A DNA stretch of 64,000 nt from a bacterium (GCA_037128595.1 JBAXWB010000027.1:1-64000); one strand, 5' to 3'; positions 8,302 to 15,255 are shown, counted from the stretch's first letter. Program-made: numbers and translations. The notes: generated from the sequence alone by a model not told the origin.

Positions 8302-8346
8302 CATCGGTCGATTACGGTGAAATATCGGTCGAATATCGGTTGATTA
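8302..8346 (+). repeat. Right flanking array of ~11-bp ATCGGTCGATT-like units
   Basis: Consecutive units read ATCGGTCGATT, ACGGTGAAAT, ATCGGTCGAAT and ATCGGTTGATT. The period is about 11 bp, one helical turn. The array begins 81 nt before the DUF4062 start codon, in its upstream region, and 65 nt before the protease gene on the other strand. Confidence 0.65.
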
Positions 8347-8378
8347 GTCCCACCTCGAATCTAGTCATGACACCTTAT

Positions 8379-8407
8379 GTGGTTGATTTTCTCCTATCTA
8401 GTGGAGG
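8379..8407 (+). promoter_or_regulatory. 29-bp phage upstream element, copy C
   Basis: GTGGTTGATTT at the 5' end, CCTATCTAGTGGAGG at the 3' end. GGAGG is the ribosome binding site of the protease gene, whose ATG is at 8411. Confidence 0.6.
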
Positions 8408-8410
8408 CCC

Positions 8411-9553
8411 ATGAATAATTTAATACTGAACAGAGATTTTCGACTGCCCGATGACGGGTGGTATCACATCGCTCCTTTCGGGGAATTCCCGCACGCCGCA
8501 GCCGGTATGATTCAGGTCATTGACCTGGAGGCCTGTATTGCCATGGCCGCACGATTCGCCGCAGACGCCCAAACCCCCAATTTCCCGGGATTGTTGGTTG
8601 ATTTTGATCATTTCTCACTTGATGGAGAGAAGCGTTCTGAGGCCGCTGGCTGGATTATAGGCCTTGAAAACCGAGAAAACGGCCTTTGGGCGCAGATTCG
8701 ATGGTCAGATTTGGGAGAAAAGGCCGTGAAAGGCGGGAGGTATCGCTTCTTGTCGCCGGTGTGGGCACGGTCGGATTGCGTTGATCTTGGCGATGGAAGG
8801 GTGCGTCCTGTTCGAATCCTGAACGCGGCTGTGACAAACGACCCAAATCTCAAAGGTTTGGTGCCCCTTTCCAACAGTGGACAGAGGGGGGTGGTTGATT
8901 TTCAGACATTATATGGAGGGGTAACAGACCAGGAGAACAAAAATATGAAAGCAGTGATTGAAAAGTTGGTGAATCATCTAGGTTTGGCAGCGGACGCGAC
9001 GGAAGCGGTCATCCTGGAGAAGATGGGTGGGTTAATTTCGGCGACCGTGGTGACGGAGTTGCAGAACTCATTGTCGGTGCTCCAGAAAAAGCATGACGGA
9101 TTGGTGGCGAACCTGAAAACGGTCGAGGATGAGTTGGTGAACCGGCACCTGGCCGACTTTGAGGGTTTAATCAACGAGGGGTCAAAGCCCTTTTGGGCCC
9201 AGCAGTTGATTCAGAACCGCGCCGGAGCGTTGACGGTACTCGGTGACCTACGGGAAATGGCCGGCACCGCGACGTCCGCCGTTGACACTACTACAGGTGG
9301 GAACAAAGAGAGCACCACCTCTTCGGCGGGTTCGACAGGCTCACCGCAGGCAGGCTCAGGGCAAGGCCGGAAGCCACTGCACAACCGGGCGAATGCCCGC
9401 CCTGTACCCTCTAGCCAGAGTGGCCAGTCCGGGCCGGATGGCGACAGCAAGGCCATGAAGATTCGTAACCGGGCGCAAGAAATCGCAGTTGCCGAGAAGA
9501 TTCCTTTCATCGTCGCTTTCAGGCGGGCGGAACGGGAAGTAGTCGGCCAGTAG
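8411..9553 (+). CDS. Mu gpI-like phage prohead protease and scaffold
   Basis: This 380-residue protein matches the Mu protein I family. The N-terminal half holds the protease with conserved LLVDFDHFSLDGEKRSEAAGWI, YRFLSPVW and NAAVTNDPNLKGL. From residue about 179 on it changes to a helical, scaffold-like region with SVLQKKHDGLVANLKTVEDEL, then a Ser/Gly-rich linker (about 290-340) and a basic C-terminus. In Mu the protease (I) and scaffold (Z) share a reading frame. A strong internal start at 8945 fits this. The linker is encoded partly by a repeat-like segment with TTCGACAGGCTCA at about 9329. It follows element C and contains element D. Confidence 0.85.
   Translation: MNNLILNRDFRLPDDGWYHIAPFGEFPHAAAGMIQVIDLEACIAMAARFAADAQTPNFPGLLVDFDHFSLDGEKRSEAAGWIIGLENRENGLWAQIRWSDLGEKAVKGGRYRFLSPVWARSDCVDLGDGRVRPVRILNAAVTNDPNLKGLVPLSNSGQRGVVDFQTLYGGVTDQENKNMKAVIEKLVNHLGLAADATEAVILEKMGGLISATVVTELQNSLSVLQKKHDGLVANLKTVEDELVNRHLADFEGLINEGSKPFWAQQLIQNRAGALTVLGDLREMAGTATSAVDTTTGGNKESTTSSAGSTGSPQAGSGQGRKPLHNRANARPVPSSQSGQSGPDGDSKAMKIRNRAQEIAVAEKIPFIVAFRRAEREVVGQ
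8891..8919 (+). promoter_or_regulatory. 29-bp phage upstream element, copy D (internal)
   Basis: GTGGTTGATTT to ATATGGAGG, lying inside the protease gene 25 nt before the nested start codon at 8945. It is the only copy inside a gene, and it precedes an internal start. Confidence 0.55.
8945..9553 (+). CDS. Nested in-frame scaffold protein (Mu gpZ-like)
   Basis: An ATG at 8945, in frame with the protease gene, has an AGGAG site 9 nt upstream and element D before that. The product would be 202 residues: MKAVIEKLVNHLGL at the start, a coiled-coil-like stretch, a Ser/Thr/Gly-rich linker and a basic C-terminus. That is the layout of capsid scaffold proteins, which bind the capsid through their C-terminal end. 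In Mu, the scaffold Z is made from an internal start in gene I. Separate expression is inferred from the ribosome binding site; a single polypeptide cut by the protease is the alternative. Confidence 0.55.
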   Translation: MKAVIEKLVNHLGLAADATEAVILEKMGGLISATVVTELQNSLSVLQKKHDGLVANLKTVEDELVNRHLADFEGLINEGSKPFWAQQLIQNRAGALTVLGDLREMAGTATSAVDTTTGGNKESTTSSAGSTGSPQAGSGQGRKPLHNRANARPVPSSQSGQSGPDGDSKAMKIRNRAQEIAVAEKIPFIVAFRRAEREVVGQ

Positions 9554-9604
9554 GGCCGGACATTGGGAAGTTTGAGGTAGGCAGGAAAATTTCAAAGAAA
9601 GGAC

Positions 9605-10033
9605 ATGGCTATGAGTCAGAGTAATACGAGGGTTGGGGATATTCGGATGAAGGCAGGCGGGGATCTGACGGGGAAGAATGGATACCTCGCCAAAATGATG
9701 GATGTATGGGGGCCAGCTGTTGATCTCGTGAAGTTCGCCGGGGAACGCCCGTTGTACGTGATCGTTGAAGGTGTGGCGCCACCGCAACTTGTTTCTGTCC
9801 GTCCTCTTGATCCCGGACGGAATGTCCGGCTGGTCTTGGTGGGCACATGTAACCCTGGCCAAACGCTGGTTGCCATGGTGGAGGCAGGAGCAAACAACGG
9901 CAAGGTACAGGCGTTGCCGGAAGTGGCGGGCACTTATATCGGGGTCGCCATTGCCGAGGAGGCTGGAATTGACGGGCAGTTGGTGCTGGCCCGTCCTTCG
10001 TTGATCGGAAACATCGTCGTCGCGGGAGAGTGA
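9605..10033 (+). CDS. Probable capsid cement/decoration protein
   Basis: This protein is 142 residues, or 140 from a second ATG at 9611 that is better spaced from AAAGG. It is Val/Gly-rich with short beta-type segments: ERPLYVIVEGVAPPQLVSV, NVRLVLVG, GTYIGVAIAEEAG and a C-terminal NIVVAGE. Small beta-rich proteins between the protease and the major capsid gene usually cement the head surface, in DUF2190-like style. The assignment rests on composition and gene order, not on a diagnostic motif. Spacing to the next gene (58 nt) contains an AGT-type repeat. Confidence 0.55.
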   Translation: MAMSQSNTRVGDIRMKAGGDLTGKNGYLAKMMDVWGPAVDLVKFAGERPLYVIVEGVAPPQLVSVRPLDPGRNVRLVLVGTCNPGQTLVAMVEAGANNGKVQALPEVAGTYIGVAIAEEAGIDGQLVLARPSLIGNIVVAGE

Positions 10034-10040
10034 CGATCCG

Positions 10041-10070
10041 GTGAACAGTTGGCAGTAAACAGTGAGCAGT
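10041..10070. repeat. AGT-type intergenic repeat
   Basis: GTGAACAGT, TGGCAGTAAACAGT and GAGCAGT follow one another. The same vocabulary appears at 53337-53394 on the host chromosome, so this phage gap has a host-type repeat. Confidence 0.5.
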
Positions 10071-10091
10071 TTCTAATAAGGAATAAACAGT

Positions 10092-11036
10092 ATGAGCAGA
10101 TTGAGTGATATCAGTGCGTCCCCTACCCTGCGCGAGTTCGCCCAGGGTGCGGCACAAAGCGCGATTATGCCGGTGGCAGATTTTCTGGCCCCGACTATCG
10201 AAGTGGCAACCAGTGTGGGGCGGTTTAAATCCTACACGGAGAAGAATCGTTTTCATCTCCCCAATACCCTGCGGACAATGGGTGGTCGGGCGTCGGAGTT
10301 GCGGTTCGAGGCGACCGATGCCACCTATAACTGCGAGCCACATGCCTTGGATTATCCGGTGGATAATCTGGAGCAGTTAGAGGCTGAAGGACTGGAGAAC
10401 ATGCTCCGGGAAGGCGCCACGGCGGTCGCTGAGGTGGCTGCCCTGTCCCATGAGAAGGCCGTCATTGACGCCGCCCTGGCGGCCGTAGGGGCCGGGACGG
10501 GGATGACCTGGAATGATGCGGCGGATCCCATCTCTGACGTGGATGACGCCATCCTGTCGGTAATCAAAGCGGCCAAGTACGGCAGTCTCATGGGGGTGGG
10601 AATCCTGTTCGGGGCCTCGGCTTGGAAGATCTTTAAGAATCAGGCCAAGGTTCGAGGCCGGTTCGTCGTGGGGAATGGACGAAACAAGAGCGACCTGGGC
10701 CTGGCGGTACCGACGGAGCAATCGGCCAGTCAGATGTTCATCGGGACGCCGGATGTCCGCACCTCCTACATGATCTATGACGCCAATCCGGAGGGGAAGG
10801 CGCAGGACATTAACTTCCTGCTGGATACCGCAGTGCTGATCTTCGCCCGGAAGGATGCGCCGAGTCGCCGTGACCCCAGTTTCATGAAGACCTTCCGTCT
10901 CATGAACAAGTTCATGGTGCCGGGCTCCTACATGCGTGATGACGGCCGCGTCGAGGTGGCGAAGTTTGACTGGTCTGAAGACGTGAAGGTGACGAACAGC
11001 ACGGCCTGCGTGCGGATGAACGTCGCCGTGGAGTAA
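10092..11036 (+). CDS. Phage major capsid protein
   Basis: This 314-residue protein occupies the place of the major head protein, directly after protease/scaffold and cement. The pattern fits a Mu gpT/E-like HK97-fold capsid: an N-terminal helical segment, a middle rich in Ala (EVAALSHEKAVIDAALAAVG), MGVGILFGASAWKIFKNQAKVRGR, and late FKTFRLMNKFMVPGSYMRDDGRVEVAKFDW-like beta segments. No signal peptide is present. A strong stem-loop follows the stop codon. Family-level identity would need a profile search, but the role is well supported by order. Confidence 0.75.
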   Translation: MSRLSDISASPTLREFAQGAAQSAIMPVADFLAPTIEVATSVGRFKSYTEKNRFHLPNTLRTMGGRASELRFEATDATYNCEPHALDYPVDNLEQLEAEGLENMLREGATAVAEVAALSHEKAVIDAALAAVGAGTGMTWNDAADPISDVDDAILSVIKAAKYGSLMGVGILFGASAWKIFKNQAKVRGRFVVGNGRNKSDLGLAVPTEQSASQMFIGTPDVRTSYMIYDANPEGKAQDINFLLDTAVLIFARKDAPSRRDPSFMKTFRLMNKFMVPGSYMRDDGRVEVAKFDWSEDVKVTNSTACVRMNVAVE

Positions 11037-11056
11037 GGCTGGATTATGGGAAACGG

Positions 11057-11084
11057 GGGGGGCCTGGAGAAATCCAGGTCCCCG
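11057..11084 (+). terminator. Strong stem-loop after major capsid gene
   Basis: The stem GGGGGCCTGGA/TCCAGGTCCCC closes on a GAAA tetraloop (11069-11072). Only a short TTT follows, so it may stabilise the capsid mRNA 3' end or act as a partial terminator. Confidence 0.55.
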
Positions 11085-11105
11085 CTTTGGTATACGGGGT
11101 GACTG

Positions 11106-11531
11106 GTGAGCGGATGGAAAGAATTGACGGTTGAGACGGTGCTGAATGCCCTGCCGACGGACATGGGCAACCTGTACCGGTCTTGGGTGGACGCGAACCC
11201 GACAAAGGTCAACCGGCTGGCCGAGATCGTGTCGGAAACCGTCACCATGTTCCGCGAGGCCGTGGCGGTCTACCCCTGGTACGTGATGGATCCCGACATC
11301 ACAATGGTGCCGGTTTCCGGGTTCCGGCATGCCTTGGACATGGTGATCTTCAACCTGGGGATGGAGATGGGCGTGCAGTTCGCCCCGGAGGTCTACAGCC
11401 TGATCACCCAGGCAAATGTGTGGCTGCGAATGGTCCAGACGGGAAAGATCAGGGCGGTGGATACGATTGGTGATGGCGGGACTCCTCTGTACTCACAGAA
11501 GTCAGTTTTCAGGATTCAGGCGTCAGAATGA
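11106..11531 (+). CDS. Phage protein, possible head-completion protein
   Basis: This 141-residue protein starts at GTG 11106, with GGGGTGACTG before it. It is mostly helical (VNRLAEIVSETVTMFREAVAVYP, GFRHALDMVIFNLGMEMGVQF). Its size and place right after the major capsid gene match the head-completion or gp36-like adaptor position in Mu-like modules. I do not recognise a signature. Its stop overlaps the next start (ATGA), so the following exported beta-helix protein is translationally coupled to a capsid gene. Confidence 0.5.
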   Translation: MSGWKELTVETVLNALPTDMGNLYRSWVDANPTKVNRLAEIVSETVTMFREAVAVYPWYVMDPDITMVPVSGFRHALDMVIFNLGMEMGVQFAPEVYSLITQANVWLRMVQTGKIRAVDTIGDGGTPLYSQKSVFRIQASE

Positions 11532-13186
11532 AAAAGATAACGATTACTCTGGGGATAATTGCAGTGGCTGGAATCGGAACTTGTCTGGCCGGGTGGTTGA
11601 ACCCGACTCAGCAAGGGTTTGTGATTCAGACTTTCACGACCTATGAACCCATGAGCGGAAACAACACCGGGACCATTGTCACCAATGGAAACTCCTACCA
11701 ATTTGCCGGTGACAATGCCGGATGGCTCTGGATTGGCGGGCCGGGTTCTCAGTTCCGGGGCAAAAATGACGGGCAGATGTATCTGAACGGTGACGGGGCA
11801 TTTATCCTTGGTTCCTTCGGGCCTCTGGCGGCCGTGACGAATCTTGGAAAAGGATCACTGCTTCTGGGGAATCTCTCTGGCGGCCAAAAGGCAGTCATCA
11901 CGGATGTCGCCCATGCCTCGATCCTGCTGGGGGCCGGGACGGCCAGCAATTGTCAGTCCATTGTCGTGGGTGATGATAATGCGTCGCATGGAACCAAGTC
12001 AGTGACGGCGGGATCCGTCTGGGCCACCGGCACCGGGTTCTTTGGGCGGGGTGATGGGCTGACCAACCTCCGGGAGTTCGACACGAATGCGCTCGCCGCG
12101 ATAGCGGCGCATTCCGGGCTTTCCGCCGGGGTACATGGGGTGAAGGACAGCCGCTATGTCTCGCTGGCTGGGGCGCATGTGAGCCCTTATACGACCTGGG
12201 CAACAGCGGCCACCAATATCCAGGCGGCGGTTGATGTGGCTATTGAAGGCGAAACCGTGTGGGTGACGAACGGCGTCTATGCGGCCGGGAGCCGGACTGC
12301 CGGGGACATGACAAGCCGGGTGGCCATTACGAATGCCATTACTGTCCGAAGCGTGAACGGGCCAAGCGACACGATTATCCAGGGCACACCAACCATTTGT
12401 GGCGTGTACATGGCGGAGAAAGCCTGGTTGATCGGGATGACCGTGACAAACGGTGGCACCTATGGGGTGAATGTAGGCGGCGTTTCCGGCGGGTCACTCT
12501 CGAATTGTGTACTGGCCGGGAACACTGGTTTCACGGCAGGCGGGGCCTATTCAAACACGCTGTATCACTGCACCCTCTCGGGGAATACGGGCTATGGCGG
12601 GGGCGGTGGAGCCTTTGCCTGCACTCTCTATGACTGCTTGTTGATTGGGAACCAGAGCGATACTGCGGGAGCAACTCTCTGCACCTTGTACAACTGCACC
12701 ATGGTAGACAACGCGGGCGCCGCAGGATCCGTGTTCTACTGCACCCTCTACAATTGCATTTCATCGGGGAACAGTGAATTCGATTGGGATAGCGCGATCT
12801 ACTACTCCCTTGGGAGTTACTACCCGATGAACGGGGTCGGAAATGTCGATGCCGAGCCCCTCTTCGTGGATGCGGCCAACGGTGATTACCGGCTGCGCCC
12901 AAATTCGCCATGCGTCAATGCCGGCACTAACGGGTTCTGGACTGCCGGGGCCGTTGACTTCGACGGCCAGAGGCGAGTCTATCCGGCCGGGGGCCGAGTT
13001 GACATGGGGGCCTTTGAGTTCTCCGGCGATGCTCAGGCTTTGCACAAGGGGGATGCAGTGCTGACGGCTGGGCAGGCGCTGGGACTGGGGTCGGTGGGTA
13101 AATTCATGATCTTGAACGGCACCCAGTTGGTTTTCGTGGCTGGGACAGCAACAAACGTCCTTGATGGAGATATTGGGCGACCTTGA
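11528..13186 (+). CDS. Exported right-handed beta-helix protein
   Basis: This 552-residue protein has a signal peptide (MKK, hydrophobic to about residue 20, then CLAGW). Residues about 30-170 form Gly-rich repeats. About 210-470 is a right-handed parallel beta-helix with a typical opening: YVSLAGAHVSPYTTWATAA, then TNIQAAVDVA and Cys-containing rungs such as CTLYNC. It ends near PNSPCVNAGTNGFW and DMGAFEF, as in the choice-of-anchor Q proteins common in PVC bacteria. It is coupled to the preceding phage gene by a 4-nt overlap. A tail-spike role would be the usual guess, but the Sec signal argues for a secreted or surface protein. Confidence 0.8.
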   Translation: MKKITITLGIIAVAGIGTCLAGWLNPTQQGFVIQTFTTYEPMSGNNTGTIVTNGNSYQFAGDNAGWLWIGGPGSQFRGKNDGQMYLNGDGAFILGSFGPLAAVTNLGKGSLLLGNLSGGQKAVITDVAHASILLGAGTASNCQSIVVGDDNASHGTKSVTAGSVWATGTGFFGRGDGLTNLREFDTNALAAIAAHSGLSAGVHGVKDSRYVSLAGAHVSPYTTWATAATNIQAAVDVAIEGETVWVTNGVYAAGSRTAGDMTSRVAITNAITVRSVNGPSDTIIQGTPTICGVYMAEKAWLIGMTVTNGGTYGVNVGGVSGGSLSNCVLAGNTGFTAGGAYSNTLYHCTLSGNTGYGGGGGAFACTLYDCLLIGNQSDTAGATLCTLYNCTMVDNAGAAGSVFYCTLYNCISSGNSEFDWDSAIYYSLGSYYPMNGVGNVDAEPLFVDAANGDYRLRPNSPCVNAGTNGFWTAGAVDFDGQRRVYPAGGRVDMGAFEFSGDAQALHKGDAVLTAGQALGLGSVGKFMILNGTQLVFVAGTATNVLDGDIGRP

Positions 13187-13201
13187 TGACTGGGAGTTAC
13201 C

Positions 13202-13564
13202 ATGAAACGCAACATCTTCACAATCTTAGGGCTTTTTTTGGTTGCCGGCGTGGCCTACGCGGCTCCCTGGGCACAAACCTATCCTTTGAGCGGATCAACG
13301 GTCGCTGTGACGAACCAGCAGGCCAACAGCATGTGGATACCGGAGGTCGTACTGTGGAAGTTCACGACAGCAACGAATGCCGCCTTGACCGTTTCCCGGT
13401 TGAGCCAGGGAAACACCTACCTTATTGGCAGTCTCTCCGTGACGAATGCCAGCACGGTCGTCTGGATTCCGGAGGCGGACTTCCCGTTTGAGTATGGAGA
13501 TGCCCTGCAGTTGAGTAGCACTGTGACCAACGGACAGGTGCAAATCATCAGGAAAGGGAACTGA
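13202..13564 (+). CDS. Small exported protein of unknown function
   Basis: This 120-residue protein has a signal peptide (MKRN, hydrophobic ILGLFLVAGVAYAAP, cleavage after AYA). The mature part alternates short beta segments with Thr/Asn/Val-rich turns (TVAVTNQQANSMWIP, SLSVTNASTVVWIP). The two WIP motifs suggest an internal duplication. No family is recognised. It stands 15 nt after the beta-helix gene and 1 nt before the next exported protein, in a run of three Sec-exported genes. Confidence 0.65.
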   Translation: MKRNIFTILGLFLVAGVAYAAPWAQTYPLSGSTVAVTNQQANSMWIPEVVLWKFTTATNAALTVSRLSQGNTYLIGSLSVTNASTVVWIPEADFPFEYGDALQLSSTVTNGQVQIIRKGN

Positions 13565-13565
13565 A

Positions 13566-14258
13566 GTGAAATACGCAGCGTTGATTTTTAGCGGTCTGAT
13601 TCTTGCCTCGTTCCTCTGCCTTGCGGAGGGCGGGAAGAAGCATAAGCCGGAGCACTGGGTAATTGACGGGGCCCCGGCTGAGTGGACCAGCGATACGACA
13701 TATTTGGGTTGGTTGACCAACCTGCCGATCCGGGCCGGAAACAATATCACTGTGACCCCTACCCCGACTGGCACCGTGGTGGCTGCATCCATGGGAAGCG
13801 TGACGAACCATTATGGGTGGATCCCGGCTGACTATCTCTACACCTGCCCGACGGAGAACCTGACCAACTCGAATGGCGGGGCGGTGTTCACCAAGCATGA
13901 CAAAACAAAGACCGAGTACGCCGGACCGATCTCGTGCCCGGCTCCCTTGGGTTACTCGTCGAACGTAACTTTCCAGTGGTTCACCTACCACTCCCAGACC
14001 GGCACCTACGCCATGGCATGCCGGTGGCGCGAGGGCGGCCTGAAAGCATGGACCTGCGCAACCAGCGGCTTGTTCCAAGCCAGCACCACCCTCACCAACC
14101 TTTCAATGGCGACCCTCACAGCCTATGCCCCTGCCCCGGACAGCGGGCTGATTGAGATGGAGTACTGGGTGGTACCAACGAATTCGCCCGGTGGGGGAAC
14201 GGCGGGCGGTTACGGGTATGTCCGGGGAATGAAGATTGAGTTTTGGGCAAAGTATTAG
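13566..14258 (+). CDS. Exported protein of unknown function
   Basis: This 230-residue protein uses a GTG start at 13566 with AGGAAAGGGA upstream. It has a signal peptide (MKYAALIFSGLILASFLCLAEG). The mature part contains WVIDGAPAEW and a region with paired Cys, then Tyr/Trp-rich beta segments (VTFQWFTYHSQTGTYAMACRW, YGYVRGMKIEFWAKY). It resembles a compact beta-sandwich, perhaps for binding carbohydrate or a surface, but I recognise no family. It belongs to the same transcription unit as its neighbours. Confidence 0.65.
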   Translation: MKYAALIFSGLILASFLCLAEGGKKHKPEHWVIDGAPAEWTSDTTYLGWLTNLPIRAGNNITVTPTPTGTVVAASMGSVTNHYGWIPADYLYTCPTENLTNSNGGAVFTKHDKTKTEYAGPISCPAPLGYSSNVTFQWFTYHSQTGTYAMACRWREGGLKAWTCATSGLFQASTTLTNLSMATLTAYAPAPDSGLIEMEYWVVPTNSPGGGTAGGYGYVRGMKIEFWAKY

Positions 14259-14270
14259 GAGGGCCTGAGA

Positions 14271-14540
14271 ATGATAGGGAAACTTGAAGCGATAGTGGCA
14301 GGTGGCGCGGCGTTGGGGGCGACGACGGCGGCCGCTCTCCCGGATTCAGAAAGTCTCGATGCGATTGGGAGATGGCCACTGGTGGCCGTCCTGGGCGCGG
14401 TCTGTTGTTTCTGTGTCTGGATCATCTACTGCCAGGGGTGCCAGTTCGGGAAGCGGTTGGATAAGTTGTCGGACGCTATCATGAGACTGGCGGCCAATTT
14501 GAAAGAACGGCCCTGCATCCGGCATAAGGAGAATGACTGA
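14271..14540 (+). CDS. Holin-like small membrane protein
   Basis: This 89-residue protein has two hydrophobic stretches, an Ala/Gly-rich one at about residues 8-22 and a stronger one at about 34-54 (PLVAVLGAVCCFCVWIIYC). It ends in a basic C-terminal tail (KERPCIRHKEND). This is the usual outline of a phage holin, which opens the inner membrane. An AGGAGG site lies before the start. Its last base overlaps the start codon of the phospholipase-like gene (TGATG), so the two are coupled. No classical endolysin gene is seen nearby. Confidence 0.55.
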   Translation: MIGKLEAIVAGGAALGATTAAALPDSESLDAIGRWPLVAVLGAVCCFCVWIIYCQGCQFGKRLDKLSDAIMRLAANLKERPCIRHKEND

Positions 14541-14977
14541 TGAGCTCTGAATTACTCAAGAAGCCTCCGTGCGGCTGTTCTGGCAAGCGAAAGATGCCCC
14601 GGGAGACCTCAGGCGGGGCGACCGAGGGCGGATTGGACCGTGCGACCGAGTATCACCGCATTATCGAATCCTTTGACGTTCTAAGCGTGCCCCGCGACAT
14701 TCAGTGTCTGATCCGGGAAGCCTTGGACTCCAAGTCCTGGGACTGGTTTGAAAAATGTGATGGCTGCACCTGTGTCTCCGAGATGTATTGGCCGACGAAG
14801 TACTTTCCGCCGTGCTTGCGGCATGACTTCGACTGGCAGACAGGTCACGGCGGGTGGGAAGCAAATGCCCGGTTCTACCGGACCCAGAGGGCCTACCGGA
14901 TGTCGGCCCTACAGGCCGGCACCCGGTTCATCGGCGTCACGGCCTCGTGGTATGCCTGGTTTAAGTGGTGGCAGTAA
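14540..14977 (+). CDS. Phospholipase A2-like protein
   Basis: This 145-residue protein has the core PPCLRHDFDW (residues 90-99), where His95-Asp96 match the catalytic His-Asp pair of bacterial and fungal secreted phospholipase A2 (the Phospholip_A2_3 group). Cys residues nearby (C73, C76, C78, C92) could form stabilising disulfides or bind metal. There is no obvious signal peptide. The N-terminus is Cys/Lys-rich (PPCGCSGKRK). It is translationally coupled to a holin-like gene. If active, it would cleave membrane phospholipids, in lysis or in entry to a new cell. The match is a short motif, so activity is not certain. Confidence 0.6.
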   Translation: MSSELLKKPPCGCSGKRKMPRETSGGATEGGLDRATEYHRIIESFDVLSVPRDIQCLIREALDSKSWDWFEKCDGCTCVSEMYWPTKYFPPCLRHDFDWQTGHGGWEANARFYRTQRAYRMSALQAGTRFIGVTASWYAWFKWWQ

Positions 14978-15192
14978 ATGCCTGAGCGGGGGCGGTGAAT
15001 TGAAACGAGCTATTGAAATTTTAAGGTTTTTCAATACCCATTCCAGCCCTGTGCACCACCTGAAAAGACACAAGGAAAACGCCCTTTCCCTGCTACGACT
15101 TTGCTACGTCCCCCCCGGTTTCATGCCCTTTCTCGCGGATCAAAACACGCAAAAAGGCCAATAAATACGCCTATTTCAAAGTGGAGCTCAAA
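14978..15192 (+). other. Gap between phage cassette and tRNA-His fragment
   Basis: These 215 nt hold no gene I can support. The sequence is mixed, with a pyrimidine-rich part at about 15080-15130. The last ~12 nt (GTGGAGCTCAAA) loosely recall the end of a tRNA D-arm, but no 5' half of a tRNA can be folded. Confidence 0.6.
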
Positions 15193-15237
15193 TTGTGATT
15201 CTGAATGTCGCGGGTTCGAGCCCCGTCATTCGCCCCA
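15193..15237 (+). pseudogene. 3' fragment of tRNA-His; probable prophage attachment site
   Basis: From the anticodon loop on, this matches a bacterial tRNA-His. The loop is TTGTGAT with anticodon GTG (15195-15197) and 3' stem TCTGA. A variable loop and a foldable T-arm (GCGGG, TTCGAGC, CCCGT) follow, then acceptor strand CATTCGC, discriminator C and an encoded CCA. The discriminator C is the hallmark of tRNA-His. The matching 5' acceptor and D-arm are missing, although four of five anticodon-stem pairs could form with upstream bases. Integrases of tailed phages and satellites often cross over in tRNA anticodon loops and leave such a fragment. The intact gene should lie at the other end of the element. 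Confidence 0.8.
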
Positions 15238-15255
15238 CTCCCCTTCTCTCTTGGT

